NCBI GenBank assembly: GCA_023511995.1
Contig: JAIMAL010000001.1
Span: forward strand, 124,001 to 188,000
Direction: 5' to 3'
From: Burkholderiales bacterium
GTDB taxonomy: Bacteria > Pseudomonadota > Gammaproteobacteria > Burkholderiales > Thiobacteraceae
DNA: 64,000 nucleotides
In this document: in pieces, positions 52,897 through 60,932 of the stretch
How positions within the stretch are numbered: the stretch's first letter is position 1
How the letters are laid out: every line of letters begins with the position of its first letter
Program-made: the position numbers and the translations under genes
The notes under the pieces: generated by a model
Databases searched by the model: none
What the model was told of the DNA's origin: nothing
What the model saw: the letters and a program-made list of their open reading frames with translations, nothing else

Positions 52897-52930
52897 ATGG
52901 GCTTTTAGTCTTAAAAGACTAGAAGCCCAT
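52897..52930. promoter_or_regulatory. Long inverted repeat upstream of soxX
   Basis: ATGGGCTTTTAGTCT pairs with AGACTAGAAGCCCAT across a TAAA loop, 15 bp with a single G-T wobble. It lies about 160 bases before soxX and 30 bases before a candidate -35 box. No strong T-run follows, so it could be an operator or a weak terminator for the protease gene. Confidence 0.6.
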
Positions 52931-52960
52931 GTTTTGGCAAAAAAATCCGGTCGTCGAGGG

Positions 52961-52990
52961 TTGCGTCGGCAGAAAATCTTTGGGTATGCT
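52961..52990 (+). promoter_or_regulatory. Candidate sigma-70 promoter of the sox operon
   Basis: TTGCGT at 52961-52966 and TATGCT at 52985-52990 are spaced by 18 bases. They are placed correctly to drive soxX. Confidence 0.4.
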
Positions 52991-53088
52991 ATGCAAACCG
53001 ACTGATCGCCAGGGCTGGTGTTTCCCCGAGCCCGCTTCCGGCCGATTCGCTCGATCAACCAAAAACACAGAGGTAAAGGAGGATGTAC

Positions 53089-53451
53089 ATGCGCAAAGCC
53101 CCCGCCTTGCTGCTGGCCGCCAGTATCGTTGGCGCGCTGATGGCGGCTCCCGCTCTGGCTCAGGAGCAGAAGAAAGAGGAAACGGGCCAGGACATTGCCT
53201 TCAACAACCGCAAGGGCAACTGCCTCGCCTGCCATTCCATTCCCGGCGACCCGAAGGCGGTGACCATTGCCAACATCGGGCCTCCCCTCATCGCCATGAA
53301 GGCTCGGTATCCGGATAAAGCCAAGCTGCGTGCCCAGATCTGGGATGCCACGGCGGCCAATCCTTACACTTCCATGCCGCCCTTCGGCAAGCACAAGATC
53401 CTGAGCGAGCAGGAGATCGACAAGGTGGTCGATTACGTTTATGGTCTGTAA
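53089..53451 (+). CDS. soxX: Sulfur oxidation c-type cytochrome SoxX
   Basis: A 120-residue monohaem cytochrome c and the small subunit of SoxXA, which attaches thiosulfate to SoxY. Signal peptide ALLLAASIVGALMAAPALA is followed by the haem motif RKGNCLACHSIPGD; the distal Met is in TSMPPFGKHKIL. GGAGG lies six bases before the ATG at 53089, so I prefer it to the ATG at 53083, which is too close to the ribosome site. First gene of soxXYZAB. Confidence 0.95.
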   Translation: MRKAPALLLAASIVGALMAAPALAQEQKKEETGQDIAFNNRKGNCLACHSIPGDPKAVTIANIGPPLIAMKARYPDKAKLRAQIWDATAANPYTSMPPFGKHKILSEQEIDKVVDYVYGL

Positions 53452-53470
53452 CACAACGAAGGAGTCGTTT

Positions 53471-53941
53471 ATGAATCACGCACGCAGGACATTTATCAAG
53501 GGCGCCGGTGCCGCGGGTACGGTGGCCGTCGCCGTGGCGGCGGGCCTGCTCCGCCCCACCGAAGTGCTGGCCGCAGAGTGGAACAAAGCCGCCTTCGAGG
53601 CAAAGGCGGTGGCCGATGCGCTGAAGGCCATGGGCGCGTCCACGCCGGCCGACAGCAAGGATATCCAGATCAAGGCGCCGGACATTGCGGAAAACGGTGC
53701 CGTGGTGCCGGTGGAGGTGACGAGCAAGATCGCCGGCACGGAAGCCATTGCGCTGCTGGTGGAAAAGAATGCCACCCCGCTGGCGGCCGACTTCACCCTG
53801 GCCAACGGAGCCGAAGGCTACATCTCCACCCGTATCAAGATGGGGCAGACTTCCAACGTCCGCGTCGTGGTCAAGGCCGGTGGCAAGTATTACGCCGCGG
53901 TCAAGGAAGTGAAGGTGACCATCGGCGGCTGCGGCGGCTGA
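53471..53941 (+). CDS. soxY: Sulfur carrier protein SoxY
   Basis: A 156-residue carrier subunit. The twin-arginine N-terminus (NHARRTFIKGAGAAGTVAVAVAAGLL) directs it to the periplasm folded with SoxZ. The C-terminus is the swinging arm GGCGG, whose Cys carries sulfur intermediates covalently. ATG at 53471 has GAAGGAG before it; a longer frame from 53441 lies in the end of soxX. It is 19 bases after soxX. Confidence 0.96.
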   Translation: MNHARRTFIKGAGAAGTVAVAVAAGLLRPTEVLAAEWNKAAFEAKAVADALKAMGASTPADSKDIQIKAPDIAENGAVVPVEVTSKIAGTEAIALLVEKNATPLAADFTLANGAEGYISTRIKMGQTSNVRVVVKAGGKYYAAVKEVKVTIGGCGG

Positions 53942-53985
53942 TCCCCTGACTGGACAATACTGAAACCGATTGCGAGGTAGCGAAA

Positions 53986-54300
53986 ATGGCAGAACCGATG
54001 CGAATTCGTGCAACGTTGGCCGGTGATGTGGCCGACATCAAGGTGCTCATGAACCACCCCATGGAGACGGGGCAGCGCAAGGACGCCAAGACCGGCCAGC
54101 TCGTCCCCGCCCATTTCATCCAGACGGTGAAGGCGGAACTCAACGGCAAGCCCGTGCTGGAGGCCCAATGGAGTGTGGCCATCTCCCGCAATCCTTTCCT
54201 GGGCTTCCGGGTGAAGGGGGCCAAGGCGGGTGACAAGGTAACGGTGAGCTGGACCGACAACAAGGGCGATCACAACAGCGCCGAAGCCACCGTGGCCTGA
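53986..54300 (+). CDS. soxZ: Sulfur carrier partner SoxZ
   Basis: A 104-residue immunoglobulin-like partner of SoxY with no signal peptide, as expected because it travels with SoxY through Tat. Conserved segments are IKVLMNHPMETGQRKD, PAHFIQTVKAELNGKPVLEAQW and ISRNPFLGFRVKGAKAGD. The heterodimer SoxYZ is the substrate platform on which SoxXA and SoxB act. It lies 44 bases after soxY. Confidence 0.96.
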   Translation: MAEPMRIRATLAGDVADIKVLMNHPMETGQRKDAKTGQLVPAHFIQTVKAELNGKPVLEAQWSVAISRNPFLGFRVKGAKAGDKVTVSWTDNKGDHNSAEATVA

Positions 54301-54361
54301 TGTGGGCCTGGGGCGGCGGCAGGCACCGTCGCCCCGATTCAGAACGACGAGGAGGATAAAG

Positions 54362-55195
54362 ATGAAAAAATTGCTCATGGCCGTGTTGGGCGCAAGCCTG
54401 ACCCTGGGCGTCATGGGGGCGGCGCAGGCCAGCCCGGAGCAGGACCGCAAGGAAATTTTGGAGTACTTCAAGAACAAGTTCCCCAACGTCAAATTCGAGG
54501 ACTACGTCCACGGCGCTTTTATCTACTCGCCGGACGCCTTCGCCCAGTACCAGGCGATCATGGAATTACCGCCGTTCGTCTCCGTCATCGAGCAGGGCAA
54601 GAAGATGTGGGAGACCCCCTTCAAGAACGGCAAAACCTACGCCAGTTGCTTCCCCAACGGCGGCAAGAATATCGCCGGCCATTATCCCTACTTCGACGAG
54701 CAGTTGGGCAAGGTGGTCACCTTCGAGATGGCCATCAATGCCTGCCGTAAAGCCAATGGGGAGGAGGAGTACAGCTACAGCGACATGAAGACCATGGGCG
54801 TGCTCACCGCCTATGCGCGCACCCTCTCCGACGGCATGAAGATGCAGATCAAGGTGGAGGGGCCGAGGGCGCTGGAAGCCTACGAGCGGGGCAAACAGCA
54901 TTTCTTCCAGCGCCGGGGCCAGCTCAACTTCTCCTGCGCCACCTGCCACATCCAGAATGCCGGCAACCTGCTGCGGACTGAGTATCTGTCTCCGGTGCTG
55001 GGTCAGGCGACCCACTGGCCGGTGTTCCGCGGTGGCGAAAACCTGGTGACCCTGCAGGTGCGCTATGAGGGTTGCAACAAACAGGTGCGGGCCAAGCCGT
55101 TCAAGCCGGGCAGCGAGGAATACAACAACCTGGAGTACTTCCATTCCTACATCAGTAACGGATTGCCGATGCAAGCATCGGTGTTCCGCAAATAA
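54362..55195 (+). CDS. soxA: Sulfur oxidation c-type cytochrome SoxA
   Basis: A 277-residue SoxA and catalytic subunit of SoxXA. Signal peptide LLMAVLGASLTLGVMGAAQA precedes the mature protein. The C-terminal haem site is NFSCATCHIQNAG, and the axial Cys that carries persulfide is in QVRYEGCNKQVRAKPF. The N-terminal haem site is reduced to KTYASCFPNGGKN without CxxCH, so this is the monohaem type. ATG at 54362 follows GAGGAG. A terminator follows it, before soxB. Confidence 0.96.
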   Translation: MKKLLMAVLGASLTLGVMGAAQASPEQDRKEILEYFKNKFPNVKFEDYVHGAFIYSPDAFAQYQAIMELPPFVSVIEQGKKMWETPFKNGKTYASCFPNGGKNIAGHYPYFDEQLGKVVTFEMAINACRKANGEEEYSYSDMKTMGVLTAYARTLSDGMKMQIKVEGPRALEAYERGKQHFFQRRGQLNFSCATCHIQNAGNLLRTEYLSPVLGQATHWPVFRGGENLVTLQVRYEGCNKQVRAKPFKPGSEEYNNLEYFHSYISNGLPMQASVFRK

Positions 55196-55210
55196 TTCCT
55201 TCCGGAAGCA

Positions 55211-55250
55211 AACAAGGCTTGTGGGCGTCTCCAGCAAGCCTTGTTTTTTT
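55211..55250 (+). terminator. Rho-independent terminator between soxA and soxB
   Basis: AACAAGGCTTG pairs with CAAGCCTTGTT across a 13-base loop, then seven T residues. It starts 15 bases after the soxA stop and would limit read-through into soxB. Confidence 0.9.
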
Positions 55251-55322
55251 GTGACCGGGGCAAAACAGCACTAGGGTCCGCGCAAGCGGAAAACGAGCAG
55301 CAACTTTGCAGGAGCGAACCAG

Positions 55323-57038
55323 ATGTCGATGACGCGTCGTGAATTCATGCAGGTTCTGGCGGCGGCGGCCGCCGCCGGGCTGGCAATCGATAGCAAACAG
55401 GTGCTGGCGGGCAACGTGCCGGCGAATTTCTACGAACTGCCCAAGTTCGGCAACGTCTGCCTCATGCACTTCACCGATTGCCATGCGCAACTGCTTCCCA
55501 TCTATTTCCGCGAACCCGACGTGAACATCGGCGTCGGCTCCGCGAGCGGGCGGCCGCCCCACCTGGTGGGCGAGCACTTCCTCAAGGCCTTTGGCATCAA
55601 GCCCGGCAGCGCCGAAGCCCATGCCTTCACCCACCTCGATTTCGTCGCCGCTGCCCGCATCTACGGCAAGGTTGGAGGCTTTGCCCATCTCGCCACCCTG
55701 GTGAAGAACATCCGCGCGCAGCGGCCCGGCGCCCTGCTCATGGATTCCGGTGATACTTGGCAGGGCTCCGCCACCGCGCTGTGGACCAAGGGTCAGGACA
55801 TGGTGGATGCCCAGAAACTCCTCGGCGTCCAGGTGATGGCCCCCCACTGGGAATTCACCCTCGGGGCAGAACGGGTGAAGGAGATCGTCGAGAAGGACTT
55901 CAAGGGCAGCGTGGATTTCGTCGCCCAGAACGTGAAGACCGCCGATTTCGGCGACCAGGTGTTCAAACCCTATGTCATCCGCAATGTCAACGGCGTGCCG
56001 GTGGCCATCATTGGCCAGGCCTTCCCCTACACGCCCATTGCCAACCCCCGCTATTTAGTGCCCGAATGGACCTTCGGCATCCAGGAGGAAAGCCTGCAGA
56101 AATACGTGGACGAGGCGCGCGCCAAGGGCGCCCAGCTGGTCGTTGTCCTTTCCCACAACGGCATGGACACGGACCTCAAGATGGCCTCCCGCGTCACCGG
56201 CGTGGACGTGATCTTCGGTGGTCACACCCACGATGCCGTGCCCCAGGCAATTCCCGTCAAAAACGCCAAGGGCACCACCCTTGTCACCAATGCCGGCTCC
56301 AACGGAAAATTCCTGGGCGTCATGGACCTCGATGTGCGCAACGGCAAAGTGCAGGGTTACAAATACCGGCTGCTGCCCGTTTTCTCCAACCTCATCGAGC
56401 CGGACCGCGCCATGGCGGATTACATCCGCAAGGTGCGCGCACCCTATGAAGCCAAGCTCAACGAAAAGCTCGCCGTCACCGAAGAGCTTCTCTACCGCCG
56501 CGGCAACTTCAACGGCACCTTCGACCAGCTCATCGTCGATGCCCTCCTCGAGGTCAAAGGGGCCGACATCGCCTTCTCCCCCGGCTTCCGCTGGGGGACT
56601 ACGCTCCTGCCGGGTGATGCCATCACCATGGAGCGGCTCATGGACCAGACTGCCATCACCTATCCCGCGACCACCCTCAACGAAATGACCGGGGCGCAGA
56701 TCAAGGAAGTGCTGGAGGATGTCTGCGACAACCTCTTCAATCCCGACCCTTACTATCAGCAGGGTGGCGACATGGTGCGCGTGGGCGGACTGCAGTACAC
56801 CGTGAATCCCACCGCCAAAATGGGCAGCCGCATCACCGACCTGCGGCTCAAGGGCAAGCCCCTCGACCCCAACAAGAAATACCTCGTCGCGGGCTGGGCC
56901 TCGGTGCAGGAAGGCGTCAGCGGCACACCCATCTGGGAAGTCGTCGCGGAATACCTGCGCAGCGTCAAAGTGGTGAAAAACCTCAAGGTCAACCGCCCCA
57001 CCATCGTTGGCCTGGGCAAAAACCCCGGGCTGGCCTGA
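55323..57038 (+). CDS. soxB: Thiosulfohydrolase SoxB
   Basis: A 571-residue dimanganese hydrolase that removes the terminal sulfone from SoxY-bound intermediates as sulfate. Metal motifs are HFTDCHAQL, MDSGDTWQGS, VLSHNGMDTD and FGGHTHDAV. The N-terminus MSMTRREFMQVLAAAAAAGLA is a Tat signal. The middle segment HLVGEHFLKAFGIKPGSAEAHAFTHLDF is the SoxB-specific insertion used as a marker of the family. It lies 128 bases after soxA, behind a terminator, so it may have its own promoter. No soxCD follows. Confidence 0.97.
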   Translation: MSMTRREFMQVLAAAAAAGLAIDSKQVLAGNVPANFYELPKFGNVCLMHFTDCHAQLLPIYFREPDVNIGVGSASGRPPHLVGEHFLKAFGIKPGSAEAHAFTHLDFVAAARIYGKVGGFAHLATLVKNIRAQRPGALLMDSGDTWQGSATALWTKGQDMVDAQKLLGVQVMAPHWEFTLGAERVKEIVEKDFKGSVDFVAQNVKTADFGDQVFKPYVIRNVNGVPVAIIGQAFPYTPIANPRYLVPEWTFGIQEESLQKYVDEARAKGAQLVVVLSHNGMDTDLKMASRVTGVDVIFGGHTHDAVPQAIPVKNAKGTTLVTNAGSNGKFLGVMDLDVRNGKVQGYKYRLLPVFSNLIEPDRAMADYIRKVRAPYEAKLNEKLAVTEELLYRRGNFNGTFDQLIVDALLEVKGADIAFSPGFRWGTTLLPGDAITMERLMDQTAITYPATTLNEMTGAQIKEVLEDVCDNLFNPDPYYQQGGDMVRVGGLQYTVNPTAKMGSRITDLRLKGKPLDPNKKYLVAGWASVQEGVSGTPIWEVVAEYLRSVKVVKNLKVNRPTIVGLGKNPGLA

Positions 57039-57308
57039 GCCCCACACAGCGGCTCCCGCTGCCGGCCGGGAGCCGCGTTTACCTCCCTTCTGCCGGCCCT
57101 ATTCGCCGAAACGGCGGTTTCAGGAAACTTTGTCAAAGGGCGGAGCGCGCTTATTGTCCGTTGACTGTGCGCCTCGCTCCCCTGTGGTTCAGCCCCGCCA
57201 CTGGCTCCTACCCGCTTGGGTGACGACGACGAAACCCGAGGCCGTGCCTGGGCAAGCTTCCTCTGTGGGCGAGGGCTACCCTGCCGGTCTGTTGGGCTGC
57301 CGGCGCCA

Positions 57309-57338
57309 CAAAAACAAACCCCCGCCGTGGCGGGGGTT
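57309..57338 (-). terminator. Rho-independent terminator after the pilA-like gene
   Basis: Read on the minus strand, AACCCCCGCC pairs with GGCGGGGGTT around a very short loop, then a T-rich run (TTTGTTTTT). It is about 40 bases beyond the pilin stop. The remaining 270 bases between soxB and it contain no gene I can support. Confidence 0.85.
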
Positions 57339-57377
57339 GTCTCGAGGTCGCCACCGCGACCGGTGGCCTTCGACCCG

Positions 57378-57812
57378 TCAACGGCACTGGGCGGGACGGA
57401 ACCGATCTGCCAGCGTACCACCGGTGCAGTTCCAATCGACGCTGCCCCCCGCAGGAATGGCCCCCGCTGCGAGATCCGCGCCACCGGAGGACGGGTGCAT
57501 GATGATCGTGCCGTTGCCCGCAGCAGGCGTGTAGGTGATGGTGATCTCGCCGTTGGCGCCGTTACAGGCAACCGACGCCACCGAAGCCGTCGCGCCGGGC
57601 GCCGTGAAACCAGCACACAGGTCGGCCGCTGCGTTCGCTGCGTTCTCGGAAACGGTGGTTTTTGCGGAGGCGGCCAGCGTGAGACCTTCCGATACCCTGG
57701 CTCTCACCGTGTAGTCCTGATACGCCGGAATGGCGATCGCCGCCAGGATCCCGATGATCGCTACGACGATCATCAGTTCGATCAAGGTAAAGCCTTGTTG
57801 GACGCGTTTCAT
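57378..57812 (-). CDS. pilA: Type IVa pilin, PilA-like
   Basis: A 144-residue major-type IV pilin. The leader MKRVQQG is cut before [24 protein letters not shown], a classical type IVa sequence with Glu at +5. Four cysteines in the globular part (DLCAG, VACNG, DWNCT, PAQCR) could form two disulfides. It ends with the D-loop QCR. The gene is separate from the MSHA locus and has its own sigma-54 promoter and terminator, so it is a second pilus system's subunit. Machinery for that pilus is not in this window. Confidence 0.9.
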   Translation of the reverse strand: MKRVQQGFTLIELMIVVAIIGILAAIAIPAYQDYTVRARVSEGLTLAASAKTTVSENAANAAADLCAGFTAPGATASVASVACNGANGEITITYTPAAGNGTIIMHPSSGGADLAAGAIPAGGSVDWNCTGGTLADRFRPAQCR

Positions 57813-57874
57813 TGCATGCTCCTTCTGCTCAGGGTTGATGGGAAAACGGACACGCGAGTGTCTGGACGACCATC

Positions 57875-57891
57875 AGCAAGCTCCGTGCCAG
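57875..57891 (-). promoter_or_regulatory. Sigma-54 (RpoN) promoter of the pilA-like gene
   Basis: Read on the minus strand, CTGGCACGGAGCTTGCT matches the RpoN consensus at every conserved base of -24 (TGGCACG) and -12 (TTGCT). It lies 63 bases upstream of the pilin ATG. RpoN with the PilSR pair controls pilA in Pseudomonas, so similar control is likely. Confidence 0.85.
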
Positions 57892-58068
57892 GGCCTATGA
57901 ACGGCAGCCCGGAGGAAAACTTGAGGGGCGCGGCCTCGCGATGCCTGCGTCATTGCCCCCGCAAACCGCGCTCGGGCCCCGGCAGCAGCCGGCCGCCGCA
58001 GGACTGGGCTGGGCTCCGGGGTGACGCTCTGCGTCAGTTTTGGCCGCAGTGGGCGTCCTACGGGAGTG

Positions 58069-58815
58069 TTACCTCAGGCAGAACTGGAGCTTCACCGGGC
58101 CCAGTTGGATGAGGTCGTGATGGTTCAGGGGGCAGGGCTTGTCGTTGATGGGGCTGCCGTTCACCAGCGGGTGCTGGTCCCCATCCACATGGGCGAGGAA
58201 GTAGCCCAGGGGTTTGCGGGTGATGAGGGCGACCCCCACTCCGGGCTTGCCCAGGGAGACGATGGGCTTGTCCAGGGGGATTTCCCGTCCGCTGTCGGGG
58301 CCGGAGAGCACCCGCAGCAGGGCCGGGTGCGTGGCGGATTCGACCCCGGTGACGGTCTGCACGCCCCCATGCGCCCGGGGCGAAAGCTCGGGGGAAAAAG
58401 TGGGCGGGAAAGGCTCCGTGGCGGCATCGGGATCACTCGTTTCCCCCTTGAGGGCGGCGAGGGACTTGCCGGCGAAGGGGCTGCGCATGACCACGGTCTT
58501 TTCCAGCTCCGCCTCGCGCGGGGTCTCGGGGGCGGCGAGAAAACGCAGCCGGTAACGGCCGATTTCCAAGAGATCGCCATCCTTCAGCAGGTGGCGGGTG
58601 ATGGGCTCGCCCTTGAAGAGGGTGCCGTTGGTGCTGCCCAGGTCCTCGATCATCCATCCCTTGGGGGTGCGCAGGATCACGGCGTGATCGCCGCTCACCG
58701 CCAGGTTGTCGATGACGATGTCGTGGTAAGGCCGCCGCCCGATGGTGGTACGGGCGCGGGTGAGGACATGTTCCTGGACGATCTGCCCATCCAGGCTGAG
58801 CACGATCGTGGGCAT
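58069..58815 (-). CDS. FHA-domain protein, two domains
   Basis: A 248-residue protein with two forkhead-associated domains. The first (residues about 20-90) has TIGRRPYHDIVIDNLAVSGDHAV and EDLGSTNGTLFKG, the Gly-Arg, Ser, Asn motif set that binds phosphothreonine. The second (about 165-245) has VSLGKPGVGVALITRKPLGYF and PLVNGSPIND but lacks the first-domain Ser and Asn pattern, so it is probably weak or structural. There is no membrane segment. FHA proteins read Ser/Thr kinase signals; no kinase is encoded nearby. Confidence 0.85.
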   Translation of the reverse strand: MPTIVLSLDGQIVQEHVLTRARTTIGRRPYHDIVIDNLAVSGDHAVILRTPKGWMIEDLGSTNGTLFKGEPITRHLLKDGDLLEIGRYRLRFLAAPETPREAELEKTVVMRSPFAGKSLAALKGETSDPDAATEPFPPTFSPELSPRAHGGVQTVTGVESATHPALLRVLSGPDSGREIPLDKPIVSLGKPGVGVALITRKPLGYFLAHVDGDQHPLVNGSPINDKPCPLNHHDLIQLGPVKLQFCLR

Positions 58816-58905
58816 GGCCGATCCTCCGGGTTTTGGCGCTGGCTTGCCGACGTTGGAATTCTATGACACCGGCCTGAAAAGCCAGACGCCGTTCGTCGGC
58901 CCAGA

Positions 58906-58940
58906 CTGTCCACAGAAGCTGTGGAAAACCTTGTGGATAG
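58906..58940. other. Cluster of three DnaA-box-like 9-mers
   Basis: CTGTCCACA at 58906-58914, TGTGGAAAA at 58920-58928 and TGTGGATAG at 58932-58940 are each one or two mismatches from TTATCCACA in either orientation. An A/T-richer stretch follows to 59035. No replication gene is near. The 467 bases between the FHA gene and the tRNA hold no gene I can support. Confidence 0.4.
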
Positions 58941-59282
58941 CTTGTCGGAACAGGACTTAAACTGCCCCCGGACAAGGAAATTTTTCCCCTGACCAAAAAA
59001 CGCGCAGCAAAATAATCACACAAAAACAATGCCTTGCAAAACAGCGGCGGCGGTGGGGGCGCCGCGCTCGGGTGGCCCCCGGGAAAGCGCCTTGTTGTGG
59101 GTTTTTGCTGGCGCCCGACCTGCGGAAGCCCACCCGATGCGCCTTGCGGGGAGGGCTCGGGCGCAGGGTCGGTGGCGTGCGCCCCCGGCGGGTGCCTTTC
59201 GTCTCTGCGAGAACCTAAGCGGCTGCGAGAGGGATGGGGACTTATAGACAAGAGGACCGGCGGTGGGCCGATCCTGCGAGGA

Positions 59283-59358
59283 TGGTGGGTCGTGCAGGAT
59301 TCGAACCTGCGACCAACGGATTAAAAGTCCGCTGCTCTACCGGCTGAGCTAACGACCC
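59283..59358 (-). tRNA. tRNA-Lys (UUU anticodon)
   Basis: The minus strand folds as a 76-base tRNA: acceptor arm GGGTCGT with ACGACCC, D arm GCTCAGCCGGTAGAGC, anticodon loop CTTTTAA, T arm with GGTTCGAATCC, discriminator A and an encoded CCA. The anticodon is TTT, decoding AAA/AAG lysine codons. Confidence 0.96.
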
Positions 59359-59444
59359 GAAAAAAGAAGCGGCGATTATAGGGAGGGCGTGGGGTGCTGT
59401 CAACGAAAGCCCCGGTGCCTGCGGGCGCCTGAAGGCCCCACCCA

Positions 59445-59469
59445 TACCCGCTCCCCGAAGGAGCGGGTA
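59445..59469. other. Stable 10-bp hairpin between yeeE-like gene and tRNA-Lys
   Basis: TACCCGCTCC pairs perfectly with GGAGCGGGTA around a CCGAA loop; on the minus strand the loop contains a TTCG tetraloop-like sequence. It is downstream of the YeeE stop but has no T-run, so a terminator role is uncertain. It might also help process the tRNA transcript. Confidence 0.5.
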
Positions 59470-59522
59470 GCCGAAACACCGTCGGCGCCGCGTTTGTCTT
59501 CTGCCCGCAAGGGGCGGCGTGG

Positions 59523-60788
59523 TCAGACGGCTTCCAGTTTGCGCATGCCGGCGGGCAGGAGTTTCATGTCCACCAGGGCGGTGATGAAGGCCTTGTAGAA
59601 GGTGGCTTCGCTTTCATAGACCATCTTGTAGTACTGGACCTTCATGGTGATGGCGCTGCCCAGCACGATGGCGACGAAGGTGATGATGGAACCCACGGCC
59701 AGGGTGGAGACGCCGGTCACCGCCTGGCCGATGGTGCACCCCATGGCCAGCACGCCGCCAAAGCCCATGAGAATGGCGCCGATGAGATGGTTGATGAAGT
59801 CCCGCAGCGAGGCGAACCACTCGATCTTGAAGCTGCGGGAAATCAGCGCCCAGAGGAAGGAGCCGAGAACGACGCCAAACACCGACATCACGCCGAAGGT
59901 GATGAGCGCCTTGTTGAACCCGCCCATGGCATAGCCCAGGGTCTGCCCCATGGGGTTGATGAAGGTGTAGGACTGGGGGGAGAGCGCTGCCGACTGGGCG
60001 GGCTTCACGTCCTCGGGCGAGGCGAGGAGGTCCCATTGCTCGGCGACGAAGTTCTGCAGGGTGTAGGTCTCGCCTTCCGCGCGCACCATGATGTTGCTGG
60101 TGACATACCAGGCGGCGAGCACGGCGAGCCCCACCACCAGCCCGCCCAGGACGTTGTCGAAGCTTTTGCGGAAATCCTCGGATTTCAGGGCGAAGGCGAT
60201 GAGGAGCAGGGCGATCACCACACCCAGCCCCAGACGGGCCAGTGCCGGCTGCTCACCGCCGATGATGGCACCCAGGTCCTGCTTGGTGGAAAGGGTCACG
60301 GCGGCAGGCCGCATCCAGTCATAGAAGAGAATGGTGAAAAGCGTCTTGTCGCTGTTGGGGAAGGGATTGATCATGTAGTAGGCGATGACGGCGATGACGA
60401 GGAACACCATCACGGATTTCAGGTTGCCCCCGCCGATGCGCACCAGGGTCTTGTTGCCGCAACCGGAGGCGAGCGTCATGCCCACGCCGAACATGAGTCC
60501 GCCCACCAGGTTTTCCAGCCAGACGAGCTGGTTGGAACGGTAGGGCGGGAAAGCGAGATCGGGCTTCGCCAGGCCCAAGTACTCCAGCACCGCCACACCC
60601 AGCATCGCCACGGCGGCAGCGAAGAGCCAAGCGCGCAGCCGGCCCGTGTCCCCCATGTTCACCCAATCGGAGACCGCGCCCATGGTGCAGAAATTGGTCT
60701 TGTTCACCACTGCACCCATGATGACGGCAATCACGAAACCCGCCCACAGGAAGACGGACTGGGCCTGTCCGAAGCTGTCGAAAATCAT
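59523..60788 (-). CDS. YeeE/YedE-family thiosulfate/sulfur transporter
   Basis: A 421-residue membrane protein of the YeeE/YedE (TsuA) family, which imports thiosulfate or related sulfur compounds. Family repeats each have a conserved Cys: NKTNFCTMGAVSDWVNMGD, FGVGMTLASGCGNKTLVRIGGGN and MGFGGVLAMGCTIGQAVTG. About ten hydrophobic segments are visible, with an extra loop of about 45 residues (ASPEDVKPAQSAALSPQSYTF). The gene is alone on the minus strand, about 2.5 kb from soxB. Together with Sox this suggests sulfur-compound exchange across the inner membrane, an inference. Confidence 0.88.
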   Translation of the reverse strand: MIFDSFGQAQSVFLWAGFVIAVIMGAVVNKTNFCTMGAVSDWVNMGDTGRLRAWLFAAAVAMLGVAVLEYLGLAKPDLAFPPYRSNQLVWLENLVGGLMFGVGMTLASGCGNKTLVRIGGGNLKSVMVFLVIAVIAYYMINPFPNSDKTLFTILFYDWMRPAAVTLSTKQDLGAIIGGEQPALARLGLGVVIALLLIAFALKSEDFRKSFDNVLGGLVVGLAVLAAWYVTSNIMVRAEGETYTLQNFVAEQWDLLASPEDVKPAQSAALSPQSYTFINPMGQTLGYAMGGFNKALITFGVMSVFGVVLGSFLWALISRSFKIEWFASLRDFINHLIGAILMGFGGVLAMGCTIGQAVTGVSTLAVGSIITFVAIVLGSAITMKVQYYKMVYESEATFYKAFITALVDMKLLPAGMRKLEAV

Positions 60789-60932
60789 CTTGGTGTCCTC
60801 GCGCGTCGTTCAAGGGACCGGCCCGTGGGCCGGGCTGAATGCACCGATTTTACGGCCGCCGGCAGGGCGCGGCAAGGCAGGGTCGGCCGGTTTTTGCCAA
60901 TGAAATTCGGGACTTAGTACGTCCGTACCAGC

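Noticed and set aside
59445-59469. Terminator for the yeeE-like gene
   Set aside because: The stem is perfect but neither strand has a T-run after it, so it is listed only as a hairpin.
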